A DNA stretch of 64,000 bases from Lysobacter sp. BMK333-48F3 (GCF_019733395.1 NZ_JAIHOO010000001.1:372001-436000), one strand, 5' to 3'. Positions 25,617-36,677 are shown, counted from the first letter of the stretch. The notes: a model not told the origin generated them from the letters alone. A program made the numbers and translations.

Positions 25617-26297
25617 TCAGCGCCCCGGCTCGTCCTTCCAGAGGATCTTGTGCAACTGCAGCTGGAACCGCACCGGCAGGCGGTCGGCGACGATCCAGTC
25701 GGCCAGGTCGCTGGGCTTGATCTGGGTGAAGCTGGGCGAGAACAACACGTCGCAGACTTCGGTCAGGCGGTGCTCGGCGACCACGGCCTTGGACCAGTCG
25801 TAGTCTTCGCGGCTGCAGATCACGAACTTGACCTGGTCGCGCGCGGTCAGCAGCGGCAGGTTGCTCCACAGGTTGCGGTGCACTTCGGCCGAGCCCGGGG
25901 TCTTGATGTCCAGCACCCGCGACACGCGCGCGTCGACCGGGCCGATGTCGATCGCGCCGGAGGTCTCCAGCGAGACGTCGTAGCCGGCGTCGCAGAGCTT
26001 TTCCAGCAGGGCGATGCAGCGCTTCTGCGCCAGCGGCTCGCCGCCGGTGACGCAGACGTGGCGGGCGCCGTGCTTGGCGACCTCGGCCAGGATCGCTTCG
26101 AACTCCCACCACTCGCCGCCGTGGAAGGCGTAGGCGGTGTCGCAGTACTGGCAGCGCAACGGGCAGCCGGTCAGGCGCACGAAGACGGTCGGCCAGCCGA
26201 TGCTGTTCGATTCGCCCTGCAGCGACAGGAAGATTTCGGTGAGCCGCAGGCGCTCGGACGGCGCGGCGGCCGTCTCGGAGGTAACGGCGGTATTCAC
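25617..26297 (-). CDS. queE: 7-carboxy-7-deazaguanine synthase
   Basis: 226 residues. This radical-SAM enzyme makes 7-carboxy-7-deazaguanine in queuosine biosynthesis. The [4Fe-4S] motif appears as CPLRCQYCDTAY, preceded by FLSLQGESNSIGWPTVFVRL and followed by VCVTGGEPLAQK. The start lies 8 bases after the cpoB stop, so it is co-transcribed with the tol-pal genes. The product feeds QueC encoded next. Confidence 0.95.
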   Translation of the reverse strand: MNTAVTSETAAAPSERLRLTEIFLSLQGESNSIGWPTVFVRLTGCPLRCQYCDTAYAFHGGEWWEFEAILAEVAKHGARHVCVTGGEPLAQKRCIALLEKLCDAGYDVSLETSGAIDIGPVDARVSRVLDIKTPGSAEVHRNLWSNLPLLTARDQVKFVICSREDYDWSKAVVAEHRLTEVCDVLFSPSFTQIKPSDLADWIVADRLPVRFQLQLHKILWKDEPGR

Positions 26298-26305
26298 GGT
26301 GGGAC

Positions 26306-27106
26306 TCAGTTGCGCAGCCGGCTCAGCTGGATCGCGTTGAGGCGATCGGAGGCGGTGCGGGCGGCATCGGTGCCCGGATAGCGGGCGGCGACGTCGGCGA
26401 GGGTGCGTTCGGCGGCGTCGACCTGTTTCAGCCCGAACTGGGCCAGGCCGATCTTGAGCAGGGCGCCGGCGGCCTTGTCGTGGGTCGGGTAGCGGTCGAG
26501 CAGGGCCTGGAACTGCTCCTGCGCGAGCTGGTAGTTCTGGGTCACGTAATAGCTTTCGCCCAGCCAGTACAGCGCGTTGGGCGCGTAGGCGCCGCCGGGG
26601 AAGTTGCCGAGAAAGGCCTGGAACAGGCGCGCGGACTCGACGTACTGGCCGGCCTTGAGGGCGTTGAACGCGGTGTCGTAGGCGCCGCGCTCGTCGCCGC
26701 TCTGGGCCAGCAGGCCCGGATCGCCGTGCACGCTCGGCGCGCTGTCCTTCACCGCCGGCGGCGGCGGTGTCGGAGCGGCGGCCTGCGGCGCGGCCCCGGC
26801 CGCCGGCGCCGCGCCCGCGCCGCCTTCGAGGCGGTTGAGGCGGCCGTCGGTGTCCAGGTACTGGGCCTTGCTGGTTTCCTGCAGCTGCCGGTTGAGCTGC
26901 TGCAGTTCCTCGACCTGGGCGCGCAGGGACTGCAGCTCGGTCTTGAGCTGGGTCACCTGGTTGAGCAGATCGAGATTGGCCTGGTTGTCGGCGGCGCGCT
27001 GCTCGAGGACCGCGACGCGGTCGGCGAGGCTGGCGCGCTGCGCGAACGCGGGCGTGGCGGCCGAGAAGGCCGCCACGATCGCCAAGGCTAGTGCGAACTT
27101 ACGCAT
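26306..27106 (-). CDS. cpoB: Tol-Pal system protein CpoB (YbgF)
   Basis: 266 residues with a signal peptide (FALALAIVAAFSAATPAFAQ). Residues about 25-85 form a coiled coil (LDLLNQVTQLKTELQSLRAQ) used for trimerisation, then a Pro/Ala linker, then TPR repeats (about 140-260, YDTAFNALKAGQYVESARLF). CpoB acts in the periplasm, linking peptidoglycan synthesis with outer-membrane constriction through TolA. It follows pal with a 43-base gap. Confidence 0.94.
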   Translation of the reverse strand: MRKFALALAIVAAFSAATPAFAQRASLADRVAVLEQRAADNQANLDLLNQVTQLKTELQSLRAQVEELQQLNRQLQETSKAQYLDTDGRLNRLEGGAGAAPAAGAAPQAAAPTPPPPAVKDSAPSVHGDPGLLAQSGDERGAYDTAFNALKAGQYVESARLFQAFLGNFPGGAYAPNALYWLGESYYVTQNYQLAQEQFQALLDRYPTHDKAAGALLKIGLAQFGLKQVDAAERTLADVAARYPGTDAARTASDRLNAIQLSRLRN

Positions 27107-27149
27107 CGCTGTGAGCCTCGTGGTTCTGCGTGGACGCTACGACGGCCGA

Positions 27150-27671
27150 TTACTTGGCGGTGTAGACGATCTCGACGCGGCGGTTCTTGGCCCAGCAGTC
27201 TTCGTTGGACTCGGTGCAGACCGGGCGCTCTTCGCCGTAGGAGGTCACGGTGATCTGGCTGCCCGAACCGCCGTTGGCCTGGATCGCCGAGGACACCGCG
27301 TTGCCGCGGCGCTCGCCGAGGCCGAGGTTGTACTCGCGGCTGCCGCGCTCGTCGGCGTTGCCTTCCAGGGTCATGCGCGAGGACGGACGGTCGCGCAGGT
27401 ACTTGGCGTGGCAGCCGACGATGTTCTGGAATTCCGGCTTCAGCGAATCCTGGTCGAGGTCGAAGTACACCACGCGCTGACGCAGGCAGGCGTCGGTGTC
27501 CAGGTCGTTCGGGCCGTAGGCGCCGGAGGCGACCGGGCCGGTGTCGCTGGGCACGGAGGTCGACGGGCCGGTGCCGGTGTCGGTCGGCGGCACTTCCTTG
27601 ACCTTCTTCGAGCAGGCGACGGCCGCGGTACACAGCACGGCGGCGAGCAGGAGGCGAGCGGTGTTGTTCAT
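27150..27671 (-). CDS. pal: Peptidoglycan-associated lipoprotein
   Basis: 173 residues. The signal region LLLAAVLCTAAVACSKK has the lipobox AVAC, so it is a lipoprotein of the outer membrane. The C-terminal OmpA-like domain (about 65-173) carries LEGNADERGSREYNLGLGER and binds peptidoglycan; it also pairs with TolB. It lies 91 bases after tolB in the tol-pal operon. Confidence 0.96.
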   Translation of the reverse strand: MNNTARLLLAAVLCTAAVACSKKVKEVPPTDTGTGPSTSVPSDTGPVASGAYGPNDLDTDACLRQRVVYFDLDQDSLKPEFQNIVGCHAKYLRDRPSSRMTLEGNADERGSREYNLGLGERRGNAVSSAIQANGGSGSQITVTSYGEERPVCTESNEDCWAKNRRVEIVYTAK

Positions 27672-27762
27672 GGGGTTTCCTCGTCAGATGGAGCTGTGGG
27701 GCAGGAGTCGTTCGGGGGTGTGGCGCGATCCGCGCGCGGGGCGTCCCGGCGCGGCCGGCGGG

Positions 27763-29082
27763 TCAGCGCGGCAGGCGGTAAGGTCCCCAGGCCGGTTCGC
27801 GCACATCGCCATCGGCGAGGACCAGGCGCTGGCGCACCCGGGCATCGGCGGAAACGGCATAGAGCACGCCACGGCGTCCTTCGCGCGCAGCATAAATGAT
27901 CATGGAGGCGTTCGGGGCAAAGCTGGGGGACTCGTCCAGCGAGCCCGGCGACAGGGTGGTCCAGCGCGGCGAGCCCAGGCTGGCGTCCATCATCGCGATC
28001 CGGTAGGTGTTGCCGGCGCCCTGGGCGGTGGCGATCTTCTTGCCGTCGAAGGACACGCTGGCGCTGGCGTTGTAGCTGCCCTGGAAGGTGACCCGGGTGG
28101 CGCCGCCGCCGCTGGCCGCGACCTGGTAGATCTGCGGCTTGCCGCCGCGGTCGGAGGTGAAATAGATCTTGCTGCCGTCGGCCGACCAGGTCGGCTCGGT
28201 GTCGATGCCGAAGTGGTTGGTCAGCTGGTTCAAGGACTTGCTGCCCAGATCCATCACGTAGATCTCGGGGTTGCCGCTGCGCGACAGGGTCAGGGCCAGG
28301 CGGCGGCCGTCCGGCGAGAACGCCGGCGCGCCGTTGATGCCGCGGTACTTGGCGATCAGCTCGCGGCTGCCGGTGCCGATGTTCTGGATGTAGATCGAGG
28401 AGTTGCCGCCCTCGAAGCTGACGTAGGCCAGGCGGCTGCCGTCCGGGCTCCACGACGGCGACAGCAGCGGCTCCGGCGAGCGGACCACGGTCTGCGGGTT
28501 GTAGCCGTCGGAGTCGGCGACCATCAGCGCGTAGTTGCTGCTGCGGCCGGTGCCGGTGGCGGTGACGTAGGCGATGCGGGTGAAGAACGCGCCGCGCACG
28601 CCGGTGATCTTCTCGTAGACCGCGTCGGCGATCTGGTGGGCGACGTCGCGCATGGCGTTGGAGCGCGCGGTCAGGGCGAAGCCGAGCAGGCGCTGCTGCT
28701 TGGCCACGTCGAACAGCTCGTACTCGACCCGATAGCTGCCGGCGCCGGCGTCGGCGACCCGGCCGACCACGATGTAGTCCTGGTTCAGCGCGCGCCAATC
28801 CGGGTAGCTGATTTCGCTGCCGCGGGTCGGCTTGGCGGCCATCTGGTCCACCGGCAGGCCGCGGAACTGGCCGGAACGATTGAGATCGTTACGCACCACC
28901 TCGGCGATGTCGGTCCCAGGCGCGGCCGCGCCGCCCTGGTAGGGCATCGGCACCACGGCGATCGGCAGGGCCGAGGCGTTGCCGCCGACGATGTCGATTT
29001 CCAGCCCCTGCTGCTGGGCCGAGGCCGCCAGAGGAAGCAGGAGAGCCAGCAGCGTAGCCAGCCAGCGCGCGGGTCGTTTCAT
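27763..29082 (-). CDS. tolB: Tol-Pal translocation protein TolB
   Basis: 439 residues from ATG 29082, which starts a signal peptide ([15 protein letters not shown]); a farther upstream start would only add 15 residues before it. An N-terminal anticodon-binding-like domain is followed by a six-blade beta-propeller with repeats such as [20 protein letters not shown] and [20 protein letters not shown]. TolB is periplasmic and binds Pal. It stands 180 bases after the TolA-C-like lipoprotein gene. Confidence 0.96.
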   Translation of the reverse strand: MKRPARWLATLLALLLPLAASAQQQGLEIDIVGGNASALPIAVVPMPYQGGAAAPGTDIAEVVRNDLNRSGQFRGLPVDQMAAKPTRGSEISYPDWRALNQDYIVVGRVADAGAGSYRVEYELFDVAKQQRLLGFALTARSNAMRDVAHQIADAVYEKITGVRGAFFTRIAYVTATGTGRSSNYALMVADSDGYNPQTVVRSPEPLLSPSWSPDGSRLAYVSFEGGNSSIYIQNIGTGSRELIAKYRGINGAPAFSPDGRRLALTLSRSGNPEIYVMDLGSKSLNQLTNHFGIDTEPTWSADGSKIYFTSDRGGKPQIYQVAASGGGATRVTFQGSYNASASVSFDGKKIATAQGAGNTYRIAMMDASLGSPRWTTLSPGSLDESPSFAPNASMIIYAAREGRRGVLYAVSADARVRQRLVLADGDVREPAWGPYRLPR

Positions 29083-29262
29083 CGGCACTCCGTGACAGTT
29101 CGACGGGGATTTGTTCAGGTTCGGCATTGTTAACGCTGAAGAGTGAACGTGGGCTCAAAGCCGGGGGTCAATCGTGTGGCCAGGGCGGTTTCGGCCGCAA
29201 AAGGCACGATCGGCATGGCGCGGATCGGGGCAGCGGCAGGCGGAAGTGCCGCCCTGCCCTGT

Positions 29263-29715
29263 TCAGCGATCCCGGCCGCGCTCGCGCAGGCGCTGCCACC
29301 AGCGTTTGGGCGGCGGATCGTCGGGGTCGGGGCCGCGGATCTCCAGCCGCAGCACCGGCCGGAACGCCTGCTCGTAGCCCTGGTAGGGCAAGGGCTGGGC
29401 GGCGCGCGCGGCGGCGATGAAGGACTCGCGCGCCGGCATGTCGAAGGCGCAGGGCGAGACCGCGGCGACCGAGTCCAAGCGGCCGCCGGGGCGCTGGCGC
29501 AACTCGAACACGCAGACCCGGTCGGCGCCCAGGCCGGCCGGCGGCTGCCATTGCGCCATTACCGCGTTCTGGATTTCCTCGGCGTAGCGCTGGGCCTTGT
29601 ACGGCGCGCAGCGCTCGGGCCGGGCGGCGCAAGGATCCGGCGCCGGGCCAGCCGCGCCAGCGGCGAAGGCGCAAGCGGCCAGGACCGCGACGGCCGGCCA
29701 ACGGGCGCCGCGCAT
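29263..29715 (-). CDS. Stand-alone TolA C-terminal-like lipoprotein
   Basis: 150 residues from ATG 29715; a GTG at 29745, touching the tolA stop, is an alternative. The signal region WPAVAVLAACAF contains a lipobox-like LAAC. The rest aligns with the third domain of the adjacent TolA: YAEEIQNAVMAQWQPP against YAAALQAAIVQKWTRP, the paired Cys, AQPLPYQGYEQAF against AQPLPYAGFEKVF. It lacks the TolA membrane anchor and coiled coil. It sits between tolA and tolB, probably from a tandem duplication. It could compete with TolA for Pal, TolB or CpoB; role unknown. Confidence 0.82.
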   Translation of the reverse strand: MRGARWPAVAVLAACAFAAGAAGPAPDPCAARPERCAPYKAQRYAEEIQNAVMAQWQPPAGLGADRVCVFELRQRPGGRLDSVAAVSPCAFDMPARESFIAAARAAQPLPYQGYEQAFRPVLRLEIRGPDPDDPPPKRWWQRLRERGRDR

Positions 29716-29745
29716 GCGGGTTCGATCGCCGTCCGTGGCCGCCAC

Positions 29746-30693
29746 TCAGCGGTCCTCGGCTCTGAAATTGAGGTTGAGGTTGCGCGAGAACACCTTCTCG
29801 AAACCGGCATAGGGCAAGGGCTGGGCCTTGAGCACCGCGGCCTCGATCGAGCGCCGGCCCTGTTCGTCGTAGGCGCAGGGCTCGACCACCTCGACCCCGC
29901 TGACCTGCCCGCCGGGCAGCTGGCGGATGTTCAGGCGGCAACCGGCGCCGACCGGGATCGACTCGGGCCGGGTCCACTTCTGGACGATCGCCGCCTGCAG
30001 GGCCGCGGCGTAGCGCGCGGCCAGGCCGGTGTCGACGCCCTGGTTGCCGCTATTGGCCAAGGTCGACGCCGCGGCGGCCTGGCTGGCCTGGTTGGCGCGG
30101 GCGTCGGCGATCTGCTGCAGCTTCTGCGCGCTGAGGTCCTGCTCGCGCTGCAGGCGCGCGCGTTCGCGGCGGATCTGCTCGAGCTTCTTCTGGTTTTCCA
30201 GCAGTTGCTGCTCGGCCAGGCGCTGCTTCTGCTGCGCTTCTTCCTGGCGCTTCTGCTCGGTCAGGTCGACCTGGGCCTGCTTGGCCTTGGCCTCCTGCAC
30301 CTTCTGCTCTTCGGCGCGGTTCGGCGTGGGCGTGTCGACCACCTGTTCCTGGGTGGTCTCGTCGGGCACCGGGATGAAATCCTGCGGCGACTGCTGCTGC
30401 GGCGCGACCGCGTCCTGCGGCTTGGGTTCGGGCACCGGCTGCGGCAGCGGCTGCGCCTCTTCGGGTTCCGGCTCGGGCTGCGGCAGCGGCTCGGGCCGAT
30501 TGCGCAGGGTGCGCTGCATCGCCGCCGACAGGTCGCTGAACTCGGTCAACTCGGACGACAAGGGCGAACCGGCGGCGGACACCTGCTCGCTCGGCCGCCA
30601 CAGCATGCTCAACAGGATGGCCGCGACCAGCAGGCCGTGCAGCAGCACGGCCAGCAGCACCGCTTGGGTGGTGTCGGCGCGGGTTTCCCTCAT
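29746..30693 (-). CDS. tolA: Tol-Pal protein TolA
   Basis: 315 residues. One N-terminal transmembrane helix (AVLLAVLLHGLLVAAILLSM) anchors it to TolQR, then a Pro/Glu-rich part (PLPQPEPEPEEAQPLPQPVP), a long coiled coil (about 125-205, QKQRLAEQQLLENQKKLEQI) that spans the periplasm, and a C-terminal TolA domain with two Cys that contacts Pal/TolB. Start overlaps the tolR stop by four bases. Confidence 0.95.
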   Translation of the reverse strand: MRETRADTTQAVLLAVLLHGLLVAAILLSMLWRPSEQVSAAGSPLSSELTEFSDLSAAMQRTLRNRPEPLPQPEPEPEEAQPLPQPVPEPKPQDAVAPQQQSPQDFIPVPDETTQEQVVDTPTPNRAEEQKVQEAKAKQAQVDLTEQKRQEEAQQKQRLAEQQLLENQKKLEQIRRERARLQREQDLSAQKLQQIADARANQASQAAAASTLANSGNQGVDTGLAARYAAALQAAIVQKWTRPESIPVGAGCRLNIRQLPGGQVSGVEVVEPCAYDEQGRRSIEAAVLKAQPLPYAGFEKVFSRNLNLNFRAEDR

Positions 30694-31139
30694 CGCTTGG
30701 CGCCCTTCTCCGGCTGGCTCATCAGGCCGACCTTCTGCACCCCGGCGTCCTTCAGGATGTTCATCGCATCCATGATCGGCTGGTAGTTAGCGCGGCCGTC
30801 GCCGGCGACGAACACCTGCAGCTTGTCCTTGCCGTTCTGCTGGACCAGGGCGTGGACCTTGGTGCGCAGGGTGTCGCGGTCGACCGCCTCGTTGCTGCCG
30901 GCCTTGACCGCGAGGAAGAAGTTGCCCTTCTCGTCGACCTGGACCACGACCGGGTCGGTCTTGGTGTCCATCGACTTGAGGTTGGAATTGGGCAGGTCGA
31001 CGTCGATGCCGAGCGTCAGCAGCGGCGCGGTGACCATGAAGATGATCAGCAGCACGAGCATCACGTCGATGTAGGGAACGACGTTGATCTCGGCCTTGAG
31101 CTTGCGTTTGCGATGGCGGCGGATGGCGGTGCCGGACAT
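30690..31139 (-). CDS. tolR: Tol-Pal protein TolR
   Basis: 149 residues. An ExbD/TolR protein with a basic N-terminus, one transmembrane helix containing the proton-path Asp (VPYIDVMLVLLIIFMVTAPL) and a periplasmic domain. With TolQ it makes the proton-driven motor that energises TolA. Overlaps tolA by ATGA. Confidence 0.96.
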   Translation of the reverse strand: MSGTAIRRHRKRKLKAEINVVPYIDVMLVLLIIFMVTAPLLTLGIDVDLPNSNLKSMDTKTDPVVVQVDEKGNFFLAVKAGSNEAVDRDTLRTKVHALVQQNGKDKLQVFVAGDGRANYQPIMDAMNILKDAGVQKVGLMSQPEKGAKR

Positions 31140-31215
31140 GGCGGACTCCTCGGTTAGGCGCGTTGCCCGCGGCGATGCGGGCGCGGGCGGGTCGGGGCGA
31201 CGGGCTTGCGCCGCA

Positions 31216-31998
31216 TCACTCGTCCAGGTGCGCCTGGCGCTGCAGGATCGAGGAGAACTCTTCGGAGAACGCGTCGTAGCGCACCGCCAGGCGCTCCACG
31301 CCGGTGGCGAAGCGGTTGTAGGCCCACACCGCCGGGATCGCCACGAACAGGCCCATCGCGGTCGCCAGCAGCGCCTCGGAGATGCCCGGAGCGACGTCGG
31401 CGATGCCGACCTGCTTGGACGCGGAGACCAGCGAATGCATGGTCACCATGATGCCGAACACGGTGCCGACCAGGCCGATGTAGGGCGAGGTCGAGCCGAT
31501 GTTGGCCAGCAGTTCCAGGTTGTGCTCCAGGCCGTCGAGTTCGCGCGAGCCGGTCGCGCGCATCGCCCGCTGGGCGCCTTCGAGCTGGGCGCGGGCGTCG
31601 ACGCCGCGGCGCTGGCGGATGCGGTTGAACTCGCGGAAGCCGGATTCGAAGATCGCCTCCAGGCCGCCGATCGCGCGGCTGCGCTCGGTGCTGCCGGCGT
31701 ACAGCTTGGACAGCTCGGCGCCGGACCAGAAGCGCTCTTCGAACTGATCGGCTTCGGTCTTGGCGCGGCGGATCACTTTCCACTTGCGGAAGATGATGAT
31801 CCAGGACGTCAGCGAAGCGACCACCAGCAGCAGCATGATGAACTGCACCGGGATGCTGGCCTTGATCACCAGATCCCACAGGTTGAACGAGGCGGCGGCG
31901 TTGCCGGCCGCGGCCGCGCCCTGCGTCACGGCCTGGGCGGCTTCCTCCGGCAGGGCTTCCACGGTCGTGGCCAGAAGCGCGATCAGCGATGACGTCAT
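31216..31998 (-). CDS. tolQ: Tol-Pal protein TolQ
   Basis: 260 residues, MotA/TolQ/ExbB family. Three membrane helices are visible: IPVQFIMLLLVVASLTSWII near the N-terminus, IGSTSPYIGLVGTVFGIMVT and LLATAMGLFVAIPAVWAYNR near the C-terminus. It forms the proton channel with TolR. It follows ybgC after 99 bases and precedes tolR by 76 bases. Confidence 0.96.
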   Translation of the reverse strand: MTSSLIALLATTVEALPEEAAQAVTQGAAAAGNAAASFNLWDLVIKASIPVQFIMLLLVVASLTSWIIIFRKWKVIRRAKTEADQFEERFWSGAELSKLYAGSTERSRAIGGLEAIFESGFREFNRIRQRRGVDARAQLEGAQRAMRATGSRELDGLEHNLELLANIGSTSPYIGLVGTVFGIMVTMHSLVSASKQVGIADVAPGISEALLATAMGLFVAIPAVWAYNRFATGVERLAVRYDAFSEEFSSILQRQAHLDE

Positions 31999-32097
31999 GC
32001 TTGGTTCTCCATAGCCCGAAACGCGGGCCTGTGTCGGGGCGGGCGGTGCGTGGGAAGTAACGTACCGCCGGTCAAAATGGGGTGGATGGCGCCGGGA

Positions 32098-32514
32098 TCA
32101 GCCGGCCGGGTCCGGGGCCAGCTGCGCCTGCAATTGCGCATACAGCTCCGGCGGGATCGGGCACGGACGCAGCTGCGCCGCGTCGACCGCGGCGACCCGC
32201 ACCTCGGCCTCGATCAGCGCCTCCTCGCCGCGCCGCACCGTCTGCGCGAAGATCAGGCTGGCGCGGCGGCAGCGCCGCAGTTCCACCGTGACCTCGAGCG
32301 CGTCGTCGAGCCGGCCCGGCTTGAGGAAGCCGATCTGCATGCCGGCGACCACGAACAACAGCCCATGCTGCAGGCGCAGACCGTCCTGTCCGTACCCGAG
32401 CGCACGCACCCATTCGCTGCGCGCGCGCTCCATGAAGGCCAAATATTGGGCGTGATACACCAGCCCGCCGGCGTCGGTATCTTCCCAGTAGACGCGTGTC
32501 GGCCAACTGAACAT
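32098..32514 (-). CDS. ybgC: Acyl-CoA thioesterase YbgC (Tol-Pal associated)
   Basis: 138 residues from ATG 32514, the start that gives the usual MFSWPTRVYWEDTDAGG; an earlier ATG at 32553 would add 13 residues coded by an intergenic repeat. Hot-dog fold 4-hydroxybenzoyl-CoA thioesterase type: the catalytic Asp is in YWEDTDAGGLVYHAQYLAFM. It heads the tol-pal operon. The upstream sequence is repeat DNA with no normal ribosome-binding site. Confidence 0.92.
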   Translation of the reverse strand: MFSWPTRVYWEDTDAGGLVYHAQYLAFMERARSEWVRALGYGQDGLRLQHGLLFVVAGMQIGFLKPGRLDDALEVTVELRRCRRASLIFAQTVRRGEEALIEAEVRVAAVDAAQLRPCPIPPELYAQLQAQLAPDPAG

Positions 32515-32582
32515 GAGGGATGGGGGCTGGGGGATCAGGGATTCGGGGGACATGGCGACTTCCAGGTTCGCGGGGACGGGAC

Positions 32583-33617
<1,035 letters not shown>

Positions 33618-33975
33618 GCGGCTATGTTCGCATGGGACGGGCGCGGGCGCAGGGGTGGGAAGTGCCGGCGGGCTTCGGCTTACGACTTCGCTTAGGCAGG
33701 CGGCCCGCGTTGCAGAACCGTGACCGCCGGGGTTCGCATGCGCGGGAATCGGACCTGGAGAAACGGGCGCATCAATCGGCGCCCCCTTTGGAAAAGGGGG
33801 CTGGCGCCCGGCGAGGGCACGAAGTCGGACCTGACAGGCGGCGCGGGGGATTTGCTTTTCGGCTTTTTGCTATGAAAGCAGAAGCAAATCCCCCCTACCC
33901 CCCTTTTTCAAAGGGGGGAATTGCAAAGGCGATGCCGGGCTAGCTCAAACGAAAGGCATGCGGCGGGCCGGGCGC
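33618..33975. repeat. Composite palindromic element between ruvB and the cupin gene
   Basis: The gap has no gene. Three nested palindromes stand out: CGCCCCCTTTGGAAAAGGGG... at 33780-33806, a 13-bp stem GGGGGATTTGCTT/AAGCAAATCCCCC at 33845-33894, and CCCCCCTTTTTCAAAGGGGG... at 33898-33918. The similar outer palindromes and the stem inside suggest a small non-autonomous mobile repeat about 140 bases long. Confidence 0.65.
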
Positions 33976-34425
33976 TCAAACGAAATGCACGTCGTAGCGT
34001 TCGTGCATTTCGGCCAGGGACTCGGCGTCGACCTCGCCGCGCAGGATCGCCGGCAGGGCGCGGAAGTAGTCGAAGCGGTCCACGCCCGGGGTCAGGGTCA
34101 CGAACACGTCGGCGACCTGATCCGGGCCGGCGGCGAAGGAGTGCACCACGCCGGCGGGAATCACCGCGTAGCCGCCCTGCTCCACCCGCACCGGCTCGCC
34201 GTCGATGACCATCTCCAGCGCGCCGTCGAGGACGTAGAAGGCTTCGCTGGAACGTTTGTGCAAATGCGGCCGGGCCCCGGCCGAGCCGGGCTCCAGGCGC
34301 AACCGGTTGGCGCCGAGCGCGCCGCAGCAGTCGCTGGCCTCGGCCAGCAGCCACAGCTGCGAACCGTTGCCGTGCAGGGTTTCGGCGTCTCGTTCCTGGA
34401 TCACGAAAGCGCGGGGCTGGGACAT
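33976..34425 (-). CDS. Cupin-domain protein
   Basis: 149 residues from ATG 34425 (an ATG at 34434 would add three). A single cupin barrel: metal motif 1 appears as RPHLHKRSSEAFYVLDGALE and motif 2 as GYAVIPAGVVHSFAAG. Such proteins are metal-dependent enzymes or sugar-binding regulators. It lies between ruvB and kup on the same strand. The specific function is unknown. Confidence 0.85.
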   Translation of the reverse strand: MSQPRAFVIQERDAETLHGNGSQLWLLAEASDCCGALGANRLRLEPGSAGARPHLHKRSSEAFYVLDGALEMVIDGEPVRVEQGGYAVIPAGVVHSFAAGPDQVADVFVTLTPGVDRFDYFRALPAILRGEVDAESLAEMHERYDVHFV

Positions 34426-34559
34426 CGCGGACACCTCGTCGTCGGGAAAGTGCCGACGAAGCTAGGCGCAGCCGGCGCCCGGCGGAATCCGCCGCCGCTG
34501 CAACGGTGCTTCCCGTCGCGCCCGGCGCACCGCAGCGTTGCCCGCGACGCTATTGCCTT

Positions 34560-34720
34560 GGGCGGGGATTGGGATTGGGGATTGGCCAAGCGGTGGCGTC
34601 GTAGCTGGGCCTGTGGAACGCCTTCGCAGCTTCACTGCCTAGGATTCGAGCTGAAATCCGCCAGAGCCAAAGATCCCGCCCTTGGCTCTTACCATTCCCA
34701 ATTCCCTATTCCCCATTCCC
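34560..34720. repeat. Inverted GGGATT-type arms between kup and the cupin gene
   Basis: GGCGGGGATTGGGATTGGGG at 34560-34579 faces ATTCCCAATTCCCTATTCCC near 34694-34713. The right arm lies 20 bases after the kup stop. The 34426-34739 gap has no gene. Confidence 0.75.
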
Positions 34721-34739
34721 GGCAGCGCGCTGCGCGCGC

Positions 34740-36677
34740 TTAGATCTCCACCTGCGCACCCAGCTCCACCAGGCGATTGCCCGGGATGCGGAAGAAGCCG
34801 GTCGCCGGCGCCGCGTTGCGGTGCATGAAGGCGAACAGGCGGTCGCGCCAGATCGGCATGCCGCGGTGGCGGCTGGCGACCACGGTCTCGCGGCTGGCGA
34901 AATAGGTGGTGTCCATCGGGTCGAAGTAGATCCCGCCGGCGTCGCAGGAGCGCATCAGCGCCAGCGGCACGTCGGGCACTTCCATGAAGCCGAAGCGGAT
35001 CAGCACCCGGTAGAAGTCGTTGCCGATCGCCTCGATCTTGAGCCGCTTGTCCTTCGGCGCGTACGGCACGCCCAGGGTCTCCACGGTCAGGAACACGTTG
35101 CGCTCGTGCAGCACCTTGTTGTGCTTGAGGTTGTGCAGCAACGCGTGCGGCACCACGCCCTTGTCGGCGGTCATGAAGATCGCCGTGCCCGGCACCCGCA
35201 CCGGCGGCGCCAGCATCAGCCCGGGCAGGAAGCTGTCGAGCTGGATGCCTTCCTTGCGCACTTCCTCGTGCAGCAGCTCGCGGCCGCGGCGCCAGGTGCG
35301 CAGCAGGGTGAACACCACCAGGCCCAGCACCAGCGGGAACCAGGCGCCGTCGAAGAACTTGGCGCCGTTGGCGATCACGAAGCCGACGTCGACCACGAAG
35401 AACACCACGCACAGCGGCAGCACCCACTTGCGCCAGCGCGGCCACAGCGCGCGCGCGACCAGGGCCAGCAGCAGGGTGTCGATCAGCATCGTCGCCGACA
35501 CCGAGATGCCGTAGGCGCTGGCCAGCGCGGTCGAGCTGCGGAACGCCAGGACCACGGTGATCACCGCGATCGCCAGGATCCAGTTGATGTAGGGCACATA
35601 GATCTGGCCGATGGTGCTGCTGGAGGTGTGCTTGATCTGCATGCGCGGGATGTAGCCCAGCTGCATGGCCTGGCGCGCGACCGAGTAGGCGCCGGTGATG
35701 ACCGCCTGCGAGGCGATCACCGCGGCCATCGTCGCCAGCACGATCATCGGGTACAGCGCCCAAGACGGCACCGCCTCGAAGAACGGGTTGACCACCGCGC
35801 GCGGGTGCTGCAACACGAACGCGCCCTGGCCGAGGTAGTTCAGCATCAGGCTCGGCAGGACCATGATGTACCAGGCCCAGCGGATCGGCTTGGCGCCGAA
35901 GTGGCCCATGTCGGCGTACAGCGCCTCGCCGCCGGTCACCGCCAGCACCACCACGCCCAGGATCAGCACCGACTGCGCGCCGTGCTCCATGAAGAAGCGC
36001 ACGCCCCACCACGGGTTCAGCGCCTTCAGCACCTCGGGCTCCTGGACGATGTTGTAGACGCCGATCGCCGCCAGCGAGACGAACCAGATCATGGTGATCG
36101 GCCCGAACACCTTGCCGACCTTCTCGGTGCCGAAGCGCTGGGCCAGGAACACCATCACCAGGATGACCACGGTGATCGGCACGATGAAGCGGTGCAGGCC
36201 GGGCGCGGCGACTTCCAGGCCCTCGACCGCGCCGAGCACCGAGATCGCCGGGGTAATGACGCTGTCGCCGAAGAACAGCGAGGCGCCGAAGATGCCCAGG
36301 ATGCCGACGACATAGGCCGAGCGCCCGCCCTTGGCCAGGGTGCGCTGGGCCAGGGTCATCAGCGCCATGATCCCGCCTTCGCCCTCGTTGTCGGCGCGCA
36401 TGATGATGGTGACGTACTTCAGCGTCACCACGATCATCAGCGCCCAGAACACCAGCGACAGGATGCCGAGCACGGTGTCGTGGTTGCTGGTCAGGTGGAA
36501 ATGCGGCGAGAACGCTTCTTTCAGCGTGTACAGCGGGCTGGTGCCGATGTCGCCGAACACCACCCCGATCGCGCCCACGATCAGGCCGGGCAGCCCTTGC
36601 TTGGGATGGTGGCCGTGATGGCCGCCATCGGCGGAGGGCGCATGCTTGGACTGGGAACTGGGAACCGTGGAGGACAT
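34740..36677 (-). CDS. kup: Low-affinity potassium uptake protein Kup
   Basis: 645 residues, the usual Kup size. Twelve membrane helices and the first-helix motif [19 protein letters not shown] are present, and the C-terminal ~170 residues form a cytoplasmic domain ([20 protein letters not shown]). It moves K+ with protons. The N-terminus is His-rich ([11 protein letters not shown]). It lies between ruvA and the cupin gene. Confidence 0.96.
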   Translation of the reverse strand: MSSTVPSSQSKHAPSADGGHHGHHPKQGLPGLIVGAIGVVFGDIGTSPLYTLKEAFSPHFHLTSNHDTVLGILSLVFWALMIVVTLKYVTIIMRADNEGEGGIMALMTLAQRTLAKGGRSAYVVGILGIFGASLFFGDSVITPAISVLGAVEGLEVAAPGLHRFIVPITVVILVMVFLAQRFGTEKVGKVFGPITMIWFVSLAAIGVYNIVQEPEVLKALNPWWGVRFFMEHGAQSVLILGVVVLAVTGGEALYADMGHFGAKPIRWAWYIMVLPSLMLNYLGQGAFVLQHPRAVVNPFFEAVPSWALYPMIVLATMAAVIASQAVITGAYSVARQAMQLGYIPRMQIKHTSSSTIGQIYVPYINWILAIAVITVVLAFRSSTALASAYGISVSATMLIDTLLLALVARALWPRWRKWVLPLCVVFFVVDVGFVIANGAKFFDGAWFPLVLGLVVFTLLRTWRRGRELLHEEVRKEGIQLDSFLPGLMLAPPVRVPGTAIFMTADKGVVPHALLHNLKHNKVLHERNVFLTVETLGVPYAPKDKRLKIEAIGNDFYRVLIRFGFMEVPDVPLALMRSCDAGGIYFDPMDTTYFASRETVVASRHRGMPIWRDRLFAFMHRNAAPATGFFRIPGNRLVELGAQVEI

